From Pseudomonas tritici (GTDB lineage: Bacteria > Pseudomonadota > Gammaproteobacteria > Pseudomonadales > Pseudomonadaceae): a stretch of DNA of 64,000 nt. Below, in pieces: positions 18,800-28,609 of the stretch. How positions within the stretch are numbered: the stretch's first letter is position 1; every line of letters starts with the position of its first letter. Location of the stretch: contig NZ_CP077084.1 in the NCBI RefSeq assembly GCF_014268275.3, positions 5,514,501-5,578,500 on the forward strand. The letters are read 5' to 3'. A program made the translations under genes and the position numbers. The notes under the pieces are model-generated. The model did no database searches. It was given only the letters and a program-made list of their open reading frames with translations, and was not told where the DNA came from.

Positions 18800-18958
18800 A
18801 TGCCCAAGTCGACAGGCGGTAAGAGCAGCTCGGGATCATCTAGCAAAGGCGGCGGCGCAGGAAGTGCGCCGAAAGCACCGGCCATACCTAATCTGCCAAG
18901 CACTACTGGCAACCCTTCCGGTGGCGGACGAGGAAACGCACCGCCGAAAGGCAAGTAG
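18800..18958 (+). CDS. Low-complexity small phage protein
   Basis: 52 residues, very rich in Gly, Ser, Pro and Lys (MPKSTGGKSSSGSSSKGG... ending NAPPKGK), preceded by CAGGAG 6 bases before the ATG. Short Gly/Ser/Lys proteins like this occur beside lysis or tail genes in Pseudomonas phages, but no function is known. The only alternative reading is a poorly supported antisense frame. Confidence 0.6.
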   Translation: MPKSTGGKSSSGSSSKGGGAGSAPKAPAIPNLPSTTGNPSGGGRGNAPPKGK

Positions 18959-19030
18959 CGTGTGAAGATCACCCCATACGCGAGTTGCTTTTTTGCCGCA
19001 GCCCGCCTCAACGACCCGCGCCAATAATTC

Positions 19031-19564
19031 TCACGGTAGGACGTTCAGTGCCTTTTCGTACAGCGCCTGGCGACCGGCCTGTCCGGTGAGTCCACCATTG
19101 ATTCGCCGGGTGATCTTCACGAACCGCCCCTGATCTGCCAGGGTGTTCAACCCACGGGTGGACCAGAACCAGGCCGCCGACATCGCAGCGTGCTGTGGCA
19201 GTTCCAGCAATTCAGGGTTGCTGATGAGGTCCAAGCCCAGCGCTTCGCCGCACGCCGCGCAATTCGCTCGGCCGGTGATCTGGATAAGGCCCCGGCCACG
19301 GTATTTAGAACCATCGCCAGGCTCGGTATTGCCCAGATCGGCACGGCCCTCGTAACCGGCCTGTTGCGCGGTCGGCCCCCAGATCTCCCGCACGTACCGC
19401 AATTGACCTGACTCGTGACCCACCTGGGCGATAAATGCAGTAATGCGCAGCCTGGTGACGATTCCATACCTGGACATCGCCGCATTCAGTACAGGAACAA
19501 AAACGCCGGCTTGGCGGCCGGCGTTCGGAAGGATTTGCAGCAACTGCTGCTCGGTGATCGGCAT
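19031..19564 (-). CDS. GH19-type endolysin
   Basis: 177 residues of the glycoside hydrolase 19 (chitinase-like) lysozyme family. The catalytic glutamate is in FIAQVGHESGQL and the conserved substrate-cleft segment is KYRGRGLIQITGRANC. It cleaves peptidoglycan at the end of infection. It has no signal peptide, so it would need the holin at 40.1-40.4 kb. It is the last gene of the late operon, about 20 kb from the holin and spanins. Confidence 0.92.
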   Translation of the reverse strand: MPITEQQLLQILPNAGRQAGVFVPVLNAAMSRYGIVTRLRITAFIAQVGHESGQLRYVREIWGPTAQQAGYEGRADLGNTEPGDGSKYRGRGLIQITGRANCAACGEALGLDLISNPELLELPQHAAMSAAWFWSTRGLNTLADQGRFVKITRRINGGLTGQAGRQALYEKALNVLP

Positions 19565-19613
19565 AGCTTTCTCCGTGTAACAGCTGATCTGTATTTAACG
19601 AGCACCGCTATTT

Positions 19614-20162
19614 TTAAGCGGATTCCGAGACTGAAGAACTTACGTCCATGCCGCCAGATGGTTTGTCTGGCCAAGCCGCTTCTTGCGGCCAACCAGACTG
19701 ACCTGTCACTCGGCCGAGTAAAATCCCGTAATCTTTCCATTTTTTCAGTTGAGATTTACGAGTTGGTAGCTCCGCCTCTTCCCCGGGCGTGGCCCAAACC
19801 TCTTCCCTGTCTGGGTCCTCCTTGGCGTCGATCGCATCCTGCAACTCAGAGATGCGTTCAGTCAGTGCTGTTTTCTGGGCGTTGCTCTCCTGCTTCAATC
19901 CCGCAAGCACTGCACTCTGGCTAGCCAAGATGTCCGCCTCGGTAGGCGGAGGGTAAACAGGATCACCAGGTGGCCCTTGGTCGGCAGGCAGGAAAACAAC
20001 ACCATCCGTAATAACATCCATTGAAGTGATGCCAACCCAGTTTTTAATCCCGTGCGGAGTGCCGTCCGGGTTGAACCAGTAGTGTACGGCCCATCCTAGG
20101 AATTGTTCCTGCGGCAGAACTTCGCCAACTTCACTTTCTGGAGCTTCAATCACTTCGCTCAT
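19614..20162 (-). CDS. Tail fibre assembly chaperone-like protein
   Basis: 182 residues from the ATG at 20162, which overlaps the stop of the tail fibre gene (ATGA). Features fit phage tail-fibre assembly proteins (Caudo_TAP-like): acidic N-terminus, a middle region rich in prolines, a coiled coil around 85-120 and a conserved-looking W-K-Y/W ending. It would help fold or attach the fibre encoded just upstream. The family match is by position and general pattern. Confidence 0.7.
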   Translation of the reverse strand: MSEVIEAPESEVGEVLPQEQFLGWAVHYWFNPDGTPHGIKNWVGITSMDVITDGVVFLPADQGPPGDPVYPPPTEADILASQSAVLAGLKQESNAQKTALTERISELQDAIDAKEDPDREEVWATPGEEAELPTRKSQLKKWKDYGILLGRVTGQSGWPQEAAWPDKPSGGMDVSSSVSESA

Positions 20163-21646
20163 ATGCTGTCTTCCCATCCAAAAGCGCTTAGGTGGCTAAC
20201 CGTGGCATTCGACGCGTAATAGACGTTGCTGCTCTCCGGCACTACCCGCATCAAGAAATTATTCTGGTTTGAGTTCGCCGAGCTGTTACTGATGTTGCAC
20301 ATCGGCATATTTGTTGCGGAGTTGACTGCACCATAAGCATTGTTAGGCGCCGCGGTTGTCTGCGTTGAGGCGCCTTGGTTGTATAGCCCTAGATAAACGA
20401 CTGCGTCCGTCGGCGCTAAGAATGGCGCTAAGGGCACAGGGGTCCATGTCGGCGTGACCGGGTTGCCCGATATGCCTGAGATTAACCTTGGCGATCCCGC
20501 TACGTTTCCTCCAACCACGTATTGCCCATTGCGACCTTTCTGCAAATAGCTGAGCGGAAACTTGCTGCCCGTAGCATCCGTAAAGTCTCGGGAAACCCGA
20601 GCCCGGTGGGTAAACGCGCCAGGGAGTGGCGTGGCCGGGTTTACGTCCGTGGTGAGCCATCCCTTTGGCGCTGTGCCGTCCCAGATCACATGAACATAAT
20701 AAAGAGTCGATGCCAGCTGGCTATTGGCGGCGCCTACTGCCAGGCCGCCTGCCCCAGCCACTGCGAACGATGCGGTACATGAAACGTTGCGAAGCGTGAT
20801 GAACTGGCCCGCTGCGTTCTCGACCTGCAACTCATCAGCAGTGATAGCAATAACCGAGTCGGTTCCTGTGGCAGATACCCGGAGATTAAGCGCGGCCCCT
20901 CGAATACCAACCAGGTTTGCAGTCGTCGTTGGCAGCACATCAAGAAGGACAAAATCGACGCTATCGTATACGACGTCAGCAATTTGCCATTGAGCAAAAA
21001 CAGCTGGAACCTTTACTCCGGCGGAGTTGTACTGTTTCAGAAGTTTCGGGCCCAGGCCAGAAACGTTTATCGTAGTATCCCCTCCGGCGCTAGCGACACT
21101 AAATCCGACCTGAAAGCGTTGATTGGGTGCGTAGGTCGTAATTGCCGGTACAGGGGTGAGTGTTAACGCTGCTGCAGTCCCACCTGTTGAAAACGCGGTA
21201 AAGGATTGCACCTGAACTACCGATGCCAATTTTTTTGGGGTAACAGCCACCAGATCGCTTGCGCCTGCATTGATCTGCGACTGGGTTGCGATCTTGATCC
21301 ATCCGTAGGCTGATTCAGTTGCCTGGGTGATCACCTTAGCGATGGCCTGGAACACCCGGAGCGGGCTCATTGCCTTTGTAGAGGACTCGCCTGCCTCAGC
21401 TTCAGGCTGGCTTGCGAATTCAACAGAGGACTCCGAAATCTTCAGATCAATGGCTGCATTCAGCTGCGTGTTGTCGTCTTCGTCGGGTGTGAGGCCAGCC
21501 TCTTCGATAACCTTAATCATTTCCAGGGTTACCGCATTGCCCCACGCGGACGGGATCAGCGAACCGGGCGTACCGGCGACTGCGTCCTCATCAATAAATT
21601 TGCCATCTACCAACCCAACGCTGGGCACACTTTTCGGAAAATCCAC
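20159..21646 (-). CDS. Tail fibre protein
   Basis: 495 residues from a GTG at 21646 with GAGGGG upstream; a longer open frame to 21757 would overlap the previous gene. The N-terminal part (VPSVGLVDGKFIDEDAVAGTPGSLIPS) is the baseplate-attachment region seen in Mu/SfV-like fibres. The middle carries beta-rich repeats. The C-terminus (about 400-495) is Asn/Ser-rich, as in receptor-binding tips. It determines host range. No second fibre gene or inversion cassette is seen. Confidence 0.85.
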   Translation of the reverse strand: MDFPKSVPSVGLVDGKFIDEDAVAGTPGSLIPSAWGNAVTLEMIKVIEEAGLTPDEDDNTQLNAAIDLKISESSVEFASQPEAEAGESSTKAMSPLRVFQAIAKVITQATESAYGWIKIATQSQINAGASDLVAVTPKKLASVVQVQSFTAFSTGGTAAALTLTPVPAITTYAPNQRFQVGFSVASAGGDTTINVSGLGPKLLKQYNSAGVKVPAVFAQWQIADVVYDSVDFVLLDVLPTTTANLVGIRGAALNLRVSATGTDSVIAITADELQVENAAGQFITLRNVSCTASFAVAGAGGLAVGAANSQLASTLYYVHVIWDGTAPKGWLTTDVNPATPLPGAFTHRARVSRDFTDATGSKFPLSYLQKGRNGQYVVGGNVAGSPRLISGISGNPVTPTWTPVPLAPFLAPTDAVVYLGLYNQGASTQTTAAPNNAYGAVNSATNMPMCNISNSSANSNQNNFLMRVVPESSNVYYASNATVSHLSAFGWEDSI

Positions 21647-21657
21647 GGTTTTACCCC

Positions 21658-22257
21658 TCAGTCGTAATTGATATACACAACGGTGTGTGCCGGCGCTGGC
21701 CGCCGGATTAGGCACTCCAGTGCATTCCCCGGGTTGGTGCCGAAACGCTCGCCCCAATAGCTGACACCGAAGCGGCGGCCCTGCCTCTGCCTGCCGCCAG
21801 TGTTAAGCGTCCACATGAACTGGGCGTTCCAAGTGCCGAAATGAGCTGAGCCAAAACGAGAACGCCCCATACGGGGCGCTCTGTGCTCAGTGATCGATGC
21901 GTTGGGATATCCCTGGCTTACCGCGATCTCTATGAAATAGCCGCGGCTCTGGCCGCCCACCTCCACCAGCCGGCGGCGAACCGCCAGGCGGCGATCTTCA
22001 AACGCTGGGTTCGGGCCGAGGCAGGTGTCCGGCAGGCCCATGATCGCCTCCCAGTCGGGAACCAGCTCACTAACCCCTGCCGGGTCCATTTCGTTCAGTA
22101 GCGCCACAGCCCGCGCATCCACGCGGGAGAACTCCAGAGCCACACCCGACAGCACCAGCGCCACTTCTGGCACAAGTTCAGGATCCCAGGCAGGTCCGGG
22201 CGGGAGCAGCCCTTTAAGCTGCAGTCGATACTCTTCCGCAGTTCTGATCACAGCCAT
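21658..22257 (-). CDS. Baseplate protein, Mu gp48-like (DUF2313/YmfQ)
   Basis: 199 residues with the DUF2313 pattern: LLPPGPAWDPEL near the start, the middle segment PDTCLGPNPAFEDRRLAVRR and the C-terminal LECLIRRPAPAHTVVYINYD. It joins the baseplate periphery to the tail fibre. It overlaps the gene upstream by 10 bp, in the Mu order gp45-gp46-gp47-gp48. Confidence 0.88.
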   Translation of the reverse strand: MAVIRTAEEYRLQLKGLLPPGPAWDPELVPEVALVLSGVALEFSRVDARAVALLNEMDPAGVSELVPDWEAIMGLPDTCLGPNPAFEDRRLAVRRRLVEVGGQSRGYFIEIAVSQGYPNASITEHRAPRMGRSRFGSAHFGTWNAQFMWTLNTGGRQRQGRRFGVSYWGERFGTNPGNALECLIRRPAPAHTVVYINYD

Positions 22258-23285
22258 GTGATACCCCCGAAGGTCAGAAGCTCGTTAGCGGCAGCTGTGA
22301 CGTTGGCCGTCGGAGCGACCAACTGATGATCCGTCTCGCCAGCCGAGCCGCTTATCGATTCGGCGATATGCGTGATCAGTAGCGTCTCACCCAGTCCGGC
22401 CTCCCTGTCATGCAGATCAATCAGTTGAGCCTGGATTGCTGCGCGCACCGCCGAGGTATCAGGCACCGCATGGATCTGGTAGGCCACTGCCTTCTCCGCT
22501 GGTGGCAGCACATATAGCTCTGCAGTAACCGGCCGTAATGGCTCGATATAGGCCTTCACCTCAGCAAGTTGCGTGGGATTCGGGATTGGCTCGGCGTCCC
22601 CATCACGCATCACGAACAGACCAACAGTGCCAGGCCCAAGGTAGTTACCTCGGCACCATGCTCGCGTGACACCGGGCACCTCAAGTGCCCAGGTCTCGTA
22701 GTCATCTTTTGAACCGCCATGCGGGATCACGCGGTAGGACCGAACAATGCGCGCGCGCAAGGATTCGACGCTCTCTTGAGCGATCCCCCCGGTGAGCCCT
22801 GGAGCGAGCACGGTGAAGGTATTCACCACACCCTCCACTGGCTGGATCAGCCTCAACGTCAGGCCGGCGTCAGCATTTCCGAGAACACCCGCATCAACGG
22901 CAGCAATCGTGGTGGTGCTTACCCCCGCCGCAGTCGTTAAGCCGGCAGTGACCTTGTAGGTTCGGCCGTCATCGGCCTGTAGCACAGCGTCAACATCGAG
23001 CACCGCCAGCGCGGCAGCAGTGAATCCGACCGAGCCTTCAGCGGGCTGCGCAGGATTGCGGGGCTGGCTCAATCGTAGAATCGCTATGCGCTCAAGGGTT
23101 TCCTCGTCAGCGCGGTCGGGCAGGATCTGGTCAACGATCCAGTCGAGGTATCCGTACAGCCCGTACGCGGTGCCGCTCAGGGTCCTGGCCAGCACCTGGG
23201 CATCAGATCGGCGCAGCACATCACTTGCTAGGTCGCTTTGGGTGCGGCTGATGAGCACCGGCAGAGACGGCGTTTCAAACGGCAT
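22248..23285 (-). CDS. Baseplate wedge protein, Mu gp47/J-like
   Basis: 345 residues of the Baseplate_J family. The N-terminal part (LARTLSGTAYGLYGYLDWIVDQILPD) and the central GGIAQESVESLRARIVRSYR with GGSKDDYETWALEVPGVTRAW are typical. It forms the baseplate wedge that starts sheath contraction. It overlaps its neighbours by about 10 bp on each side. Confidence 0.94.
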   Translation of the reverse strand: MPFETPSLPVLISRTQSDLASDVLRRSDAQVLARTLSGTAYGLYGYLDWIVDQILPDRADEETLERIAILRLSQPRNPAQPAEGSVGFTAAALAVLDVDAVLQADDGRTYKVTAGLTTAAGVSTTTIAAVDAGVLGNADAGLTLRLIQPVEGVVNTFTVLAPGLTGGIAQESVESLRARIVRSYRVIPHGGSKDDYETWALEVPGVTRAWCRGNYLGPGTVGLFVMRDGDAEPIPNPTQLAEVKAYIEPLRPVTAELYVLPPAEKAVAYQIHAVPDTSAVRAAIQAQLIDLHDREAGLGETLLITHIAESISGSAGETDHQLVAPTANVTAAANELLTFGGITWL

Positions 23286-23673
23286 AGATCACCTGCCATG
23301 AAGAAGAGGGTTTGATTTCAAGCCGCGTGCCGCCAAGAATCGTCAGGGTCACAACCAGGTTCAGCCGGTTAATTCCGACTTTTTCACTACTGATCTCGAT
23401 ACCCACCACATGTTCATCGGTGAGCAACCAGCGCAGCGCCTCGTCGGCGTAGAACTCGGCATCGCGCTGAGTGGGCTCGGTGAGCTTTACCCGGCGCAGA
23501 AGCCACAGGCGGGAGCCGATCTTGTCGTCAGCGGTCGCTGGGTAGCTGTCACCCCACCAGCCATAGCGCTCCTCGTCATCGACCGGGTCATCCGTCGCAG
23601 CGCGGCGCCAGGTGAAAAGGCTGATCATCACCGCGCGCGTGAGAGCGGCCTCCACTGTGTTTGAAATAATCAT
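23275..23673 (-). CDS. Baseplate protein, Mu gp46-like
   Basis: 132 residues of the phage GP46/GPW-like family (AVMISLFTWRRAATDD, YGWWGDSYP, GSRLWLLRRVKLT). It links wedge to spike in the baseplate. It overlaps the spike gene by 4 bp. Confidence 0.9.
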   Translation of the reverse strand: MIISNTVEAALTRAVMISLFTWRRAATDDPVDDEERYGWWGDSYPATADDKIGSRLWLLRRVKLTEPTQRDAEFYADEALRWLLTDEHVVGIEISSEKVGINRLNLVVTLTILGGTRLEIKPSSSWQVIYAV

Positions 23674-24179
23674 TCAGCCTCCGGCACAGGCGGGCCACTT
23701 TGGCTGTTCCCGAACATCACGGAACCATGGACATGCTCTATCTGGCTGATACCGCCCGCCACCTGGTCGCCCTCGGAAACGATCCGTCCGGTCTGAGTGA
23801 TCAAGGGGGTGTCAAAATTCACTGAGGTACCGGCCTTGATGTTCAGCGTCTGGGTTTCGATATCGATGATCTGCCCACGCTTGAAGTGGACCTTGTCCCC
23901 CTCATCCGTGAAGATGACCACCTCGCCCGGCTTAATTTCGCTGACGCGGTAGCGGCGGTCAGAAGCGACCAGAACAACCGCATGGGAGCGATCCCCCCCC
24001 AGGAAAGCTGTCAGCACTTCGGCGCCCGGCAGCGGATTGCAGGTGAAGCCGTAGGGTTCGAAATGCTCGACACCATCTTTCAGCTCACCCGCCGTCAGGC
24101 GAATTTGCAGTGATTGCATCTTCTTCCCGGCGTTTGCGAGCACGACGGTGCCGCGGGCCAGCATGCTTTTCAGGCTCAT
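23670..24179 (-). CDS. Baseplate spike protein, Mu gp45-like
   Basis: 169 residues with an OB-fold-like N-terminus and a beta-helical C-terminus. The motif EHVHG near residue 150 corresponds to the HxH iron-binding tip of Mu gp45/P2 gpV spikes. GGDRSHAVVLVASDRRYR is typical of the family. The spike pierces the outer membrane. The ATG at 24179 overlaps the end of the gp44-like gene by 4 bp. Confidence 0.9.
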   Translation of the reverse strand: MSLKSMLARGTVVLANAGKKMQSLQIRLTAGELKDGVEHFEPYGFTCNPLPGAEVLTAFLGGDRSHAVVLVASDRRYRVSEIKPGEVVIFTDEGDKVHFKRGQIIDIETQTLNIKAGTSVNFDTPLITQTGRIVSEGDQVAGGISQIEHVHGSVMFGNSQSGPPVPEAE

Positions 24180-25291
24180 TGTTTTGGCTCGTAGTCTGCT
24201 GGGATGAGGTATTCGAAGTTGTCGCCCTTGCCGCCCTTTTTCAGCTTGCGGTTTTTCAGCGAGTCATTCGGTTCCGGCTCGTAACTGTCAGGTGGGCCGA
24301 CTTCCATTTTTGTGACCATGCCGCCCTCTCCCAGGATGTAGGTCACCCGGGCTATGAGCATCCACCGGTCGTATCCGATAATTGGATCAATGACCCGGAC
24401 CAGCATGTTGTGCTTCCAGAGTTGGCCGTTTGTCTGCCTCCACCCCTGAACCTCATAGGTGGTAGTCAGCGCCTTGCCCATGCGCGTGACGCTTTCCCAG
24501 TGCGCCCTTGCCTGGGCCAGGTCATTCGTAAGCTGGCCCGACTGCTGGATCACCATCACCCGCCGGCGAGCAACCCGTGGATCAGTGACCGTTGCCGAAA
24601 CCTCGGCCGCCGCGGCGCCGAACTCATCATCGGTGCCGCTCTTCTGTCCGAGCACTCGGTACTCGGAAAACACCGCTGAGAAGTCGAGCCCGGCACTGCC
24701 GGTCTTGATGTTCTTGCCAACCTCAAGCGCGTCGAACGCCCGCCCCTCGCTTCCGGGCCTGGCCAGCACCACCATGCCGGTGGCGTCGTCAGTCGAGAAA
24801 ACCCTGAACAGAGTGAGCAGTCGGTCGATGGATTCGAAAACCGTTTCACCAGGCTCGATGGTGTGGTCCGAGAGCTTGGCGCCTTCGGGGATCTCGCTGC
24901 GCACCTTGAGGCCGTAAGGCGCCGCAAGCGCTGAAACGATCGACAATATGCTCTGGTTGTTCCACTGGCCCGGCTCGTTGATTGCCGCACAATCGACCAG
25001 GTCAGCGGTCAGCGACCGACCGCTGATGGACATGGTGATTTGTTTGTCGTCGTAATCGATCGGCGAGGCGAACACCCATCCGGTAAGCACCAGGTCATCC
25101 CCGATTCGAATCTGGCACTTGCCCCCCTCTTTGATCGGCCGCCCAATGGTCTGCCCTGGCCACTTCCAGGTGACGCTTAAATTGAACGACCGGGCCTGAT
25201 CCTCAAGTCCGGGGGCGATCTCGACCGATTTCCAGCCAGAGTAATCCGAACCGTTGACGCTGAGCGTCACGGTGTTTTCATCTTCGTCCAC
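24176..25291 (-). CDS. Baseplate hub protein, Mu gp44-like
   Basis: 371 residues of the Mu gp44/P2 gpD hub type (VTLSVNGSDYSGWKSVEI, CQIRIGDDLVLTGWV, a central ERVR-like region and the C-terminal GEGGMVTKMEVGPPDSY). It forms the trimeric hub under the spike. The gap to the gpN-like gene is 3 bp. Confidence 0.9.
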   Translation of the reverse strand: MDEDENTVTLSVNGSDYSGWKSVEIAPGLEDQARSFNLSVTWKWPGQTIGRPIKEGGKCQIRIGDDLVLTGWVFASPIDYDDKQITMSISGRSLTADLVDCAAINEPGQWNNQSILSIVSALAAPYGLKVRSEIPEGAKLSDHTIEPGETVFESIDRLLTLFRVFSTDDATGMVVLARPGSEGRAFDALEVGKNIKTGSAGLDFSAVFSEYRVLGQKSGTDDEFGAAAAEVSATVTDPRVARRRVMVIQQSGQLTNDLAQARAHWESVTRMGKALTTTYEVQGWRQTNGQLWKHNMLVRVIDPIIGYDRWMLIARVTYILGEGGMVTKMEVGPPDSYEPEPNDSLKNRKLKKGGKGDNFEYLIPADYEPKQ

Positions 25292-25294
25292 GGG

Positions 25295-26548
25295 TTACCT
25301 CTGGGCTATTTTGATCGGCCGTGCGGGCACAAATCCTGGGTGATGAATGCGGTTTCGCTCCACGACCTCGGACTCGCGCGTAGCGTCGCCGAAGCGCCGG
25401 TACGCCAGGACCAGCGCAGAAAGGGTTTCCGGAGGGGTAATTTCCACGAGGCGAACGCCGGAAGCAGCGACCGCCGTCAGGTGCTTGACGATTGTCTGCC
25501 GCAGGGCATTGAGCACCAAGTAATGAGCCGAGTCGGCTTTCAGCGATGCCTCAAGCATCGCCTCGTTCAATCCGTCGCGCAGCTCGAGCACATCATCTGC
25601 CACCGGCACCTCAGGCCTTTCGAAGGGCTGCACGGCCTGTTGATCCGCAGACGGCGTTGTGTCTGTGGACACAGGCTGAGAGGCGATCGGCATTTCGCTG
25701 ACGATCAGAGCAATCTGAACGAGCAGTGCGTCTTGCACCAGATCGGCTGTGGCCTTCGATGCCGCGGCAGAGTCGACACCGCCGATCGTGCTGACAGTAT
25801 TAATGCTGCTCACCGCTTCGGCCTGCTGGCTAGCGGTGGCCACGGTGTTGCGATAGCTGGAGTCGTTGCCCAGGTAGTCCTGGACTGAGAAGTCGCTAAA
25901 ATAGCTGGAGAACAACGCCGAAAGCGAGCCTGGCGCATTCATGATCGACTGCGCCAAGCCGGTCAGGTTTGTGAAGACGGACACGAACGGCGCGAACTGG
26001 CGCTGGATTACGGTGTACACCGCCGACAAGTTGTTGCGCAGCCGGGCCAGACCCAGGCGTGCTTGGTCAACCTTGGCCATCGCAGCCTTGTATCGCGCCA
26101 GCGCCGAATCCCACATGCTCTCAGAAGCCTTCACCACCTGCTGCTGAGTATTGACCCTGGCCACGGGAAACTTGAGCGGCGTGTCCGGGTAGAACGTCAC
26201 CAGCATGGTGACCATGCCACCCTGCTGATAGTCGTGAGTCAACTCAGCTTCGCCGGCCTTGACCTGCATTCGCCCCAGCCAAGGGTGAACCAGCTCGCCC
26301 GCACCTGGCGTTTGAATGGCCTCGAGGAACTTGTCGCGCCGCTCGAAGCAGTCGTCGCCGATGATCCAAATCGTGAGCCGGTGCACCTGGGACTGCTTGC
26401 CCAGTTGCTCGAAGTAAGGCTCATCCCGCTGAGGGAACTCGTGCAACTGCCCTTTCATGCCCACCGGCACCGAGGCCTGGGGGATCAAGAAACTGATCCC
26501 CCGGAACGAGGCCGGCAGCAGTTCGTCACGCCACGTTCTTTCTGCCAT
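25295..26548 (-). CDS. DNA circularisation / tail protein, Mu gpN-like
   Basis: 417 residues with the DNA_circ_N domain at the start (TWRDELLPASFRGISFLIP) and a long helical C-terminal half. In Mu the homologue gp43 (N) is a tail protein; the family name comes from SfV/P22-like annotation. It lies between tape measure and hub, as in Mu and SfV. Confidence 0.88.
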   Translation of the reverse strand: MAERTWRDELLPASFRGISFLIPQASVPVGMKGQLHEFPQRDEPYFEQLGKQSQVHRLTIWIIGDDCFERRDKFLEAIQTPGAGELVHPWLGRMQVKAGEAELTHDYQQGGMVTMLVTFYPDTPLKFPVARVNTQQQVVKASESMWDSALARYKAAMAKVDQARLGLARLRNNLSAVYTVIQRQFAPFVSVFTNLTGLAQSIMNAPGSLSALFSSYFSDFSVQDYLGNDSSYRNTVATASQQAEAVSSINTVSTIGGVDSAAASKATADLVQDALLVQIALIVSEMPIASQPVSTDTTPSADQQAVQPFERPEVPVADDVLELRDGLNEAMLEASLKADSAHYLVLNALRQTIVKHLTAVAASGVRLVEITPPETLSALVLAYRRFGDATRESEVVERNRIHHPGFVPARPIKIAQR

Positions 26549-28609
26549 TTACTGCGTCCTCATGACGCCAACGGTTCGCGTACCGACGTTGGGCTTTATT
26601 TTCAAACCGGTCTGGCTGGCCTGCGGCTGATCGACGGTCGTTCCAGGCGGCGCGCCCTTGATGTTTACGTTTATCTCGCCGTTGACCTTCTGTGCCTGGG
26701 TAGCGGCGGTTTGCTGCAACAAGCTGCCAGAAGGCGGCATTTGCCCAGGGCGGCTCAGCAGTCGGTTGTTATCGATGCCAAAGGCTTCGTTGTTGGCCGC
26801 CCGCCGCGACTGAGCGGCCAACGCCGCATCGGACTGGAGAAACTCGCCAGTACCGCCGCCGGCGCCGGCATTGCGTTTCTGCTGGGCCTCCGTGAAAGCG
26901 TTCACCTTGTTGGTCGCGGTCTGGATGATCCCATCACCCCCATCGCCACCGCCGAACCATTTCATGATCGGCTCAATGATTGGCTTGAGCTTTGCCCATA
27001 ACGATTGGAACCAGGCGGTTATGGGTTCCCAGTGCTTGACGATCAAGCCCAGGGGGCTCCAGTCGAAGATCAACTTCAAGAAGTCCATGGCGGGAACGGA
27101 CAGAGCTACCAGCAGATCCCACAGCGCACCGAAGAACTTCGTCAGCGGCTCCCAGTTCGCCGTGATCAGAGCGATCGGCGTGTACTCGGCAAACTTCTTG
27201 AACAGCTCCCAGGCTTGCATCACCGGGCCTTCGATCTTGGCCCAGACCTTCTCGAAGAAAGGCGCAACCGTTGCCCAGTTTGCAATGAGCAGGCCGGCCG
27301 CCAGCGCGATACCCCGGATAACCAGGCCGACAATCGACTTCTTGGTCACGGCGTTGAACAGGGTCATCGCCATGGTGGTGGCCACCACCGCTACGCGGAG
27401 CACGCCGTAGGCCAATGCCGCGGCGACGATGCCTTTGATCAAGCCAGGATGCTGAGCGGCCAGTGTGGAAAGCTTGGAAACCAGGGGCCCGATGATGGTC
27501 AGGAAGTCGTTAAACGGTGGCAGCAGTGCACTACCCACCTCAACACCCAGCCGTGTCACTTTGTTCTGCAGCAGCTGCATCGCGTTGGCCGTGGTGGCCG
27601 AACGCGCGGCATATTCCTTTTGCATGGATCCGGCATAGCCTGACCCCTCGGCGACATCCCGGAAGCTCTTCTTCAGAAGATCAAGGTTTGTCAGCAGCGG
27701 AGCGATCGCGGTGACCGACTCCGAACCAAACAGCTCAGTTAAGAGGCCGGCCTGCTTATCCGGCGCTACCATCGCGATGCGGGCGAGCACATCCTCAATA
27801 GTGCCCTGTGCATCCTTCTGCATGCTCTTGGCGACCTTCGTCACGTCGAGTCGCAGAGATTTGAAGGCCTGGGCCTGCTGCTTCGTTGCTGCACTTCCCT
27901 TGGTCAGGGCCAGCATGAAGTTTTTCATGCCGGTTGCAGCAACCTCGCTCGGCACGCCCACGCCCGCCAGGGTCGCGCCCATCGCAGCGATCTGGCCTGA
28001 AGCCAGGCCAGCGATTGCGCCAAGTGGGCCGATGCGCGTGACGATGTCGGAGATCTGCGCGGCCGAAGACGGGCCCACGTTGCTCAGGTAGTTGATTTGG
28101 TCCGCCAGCTTGACCACTTCGGGCTGGGTCAGCTTGAACGAGGTGCGCCACTTGGCCATCATGTCGCCAGACTGCTCGGCGGTCTGATCAAAGGCAACGC
28201 CCATCTTCACGGCGTCTTCGGCAAACTGTTTCAACTCGCCGCGTGCAAAACCGGCCTGGCCGCCGGCGGCGACGATTGCGGCAATGCCGCTCGCCGCCAT
28301 CGGCATGTTCTCAGACAGATCGAGTACATCCTGCCCCATCTGCTTGAACTGCTGCGGGGTGTCGAAATCCACCACCTTCTTCACGTCCGCCATGGCGGTT
28401 TCGAATTCGATGGCCGCCCGGGCGCCAGCAATAAACGGGGCCGCCAGGGCGCCGCCCTGCAAAGCTTCCTTGAACCCGATCTTGCCCAGGCCCGAGTTGT
28501 TCATCTGCTTGGTGAAGCCCGCAACGTTCTTACGGATCCCCGCTAGCGTCGGCGACAGCTTGTCGACGCCGGTGATCAACGCCTTGAGCTGGAACTTGTC
28601 CGCCATCAC
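26549..28609 (-). CDS. Tail tape measure protein
   Basis: 686 residues of the TP901/Mu gp42 type. The N-terminal part has the conserved core AGARAAIEFETAMADVKKVV and QAGFARGELKQFAEDAVKMG. Hydrophobic segments lie around 385-445 and 490-520, and the C-terminus is rich in Ala/Gln. It sets tail length and takes part in DNA ejection. Its ATG begins at the final bases of the frameshifted E' gene. Confidence 0.92.
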   Translation of the reverse strand: MMADKFQLKALITGVDKLSPTLAGIRKNVAGFTKQMNNSGLGKIGFKEALQGGALAAPFIAGARAAIEFETAMADVKKVVDFDTPQQFKQMGQDVLDLSENMPMAASGIAAIVAAGGQAGFARGELKQFAEDAVKMGVAFDQTAEQSGDMMAKWRTSFKLTQPEVVKLADQINYLSNVGPSSAAQISDIVTRIGPLGAIAGLASGQIAAMGATLAGVGVPSEVAATGMKNFMLALTKGSAATKQQAQAFKSLRLDVTKVAKSMQKDAQGTIEDVLARIAMVAPDKQAGLLTELFGSESVTAIAPLLTNLDLLKKSFRDVAEGSGYAGSMQKEYAARSATTANAMQLLQNKVTRLGVEVGSALLPPFNDFLTIIGPLVSKLSTLAAQHPGLIKGIVAAALAYGVLRVAVVATTMAMTLFNAVTKKSIVGLVIRGIALAAGLLIANWATVAPFFEKVWAKIEGPVMQAWELFKKFAEYTPIALITANWEPLTKFFGALWDLLVALSVPAMDFLKLIFDWSPLGLIVKHWEPITAWFQSLWAKLKPIIEPIMKWFGGGDGGDGIIQTATNKVNAFTEAQQKRNAGAGGGTGEFLQSDAALAAQSRRAANNEAFGIDNNRLLSRPGQMPPSGSLLQQTAATQAQKVNGEINVNIKGAPPGTTVDQPQASQTGLKIKPNVGTRTVGVMRTQ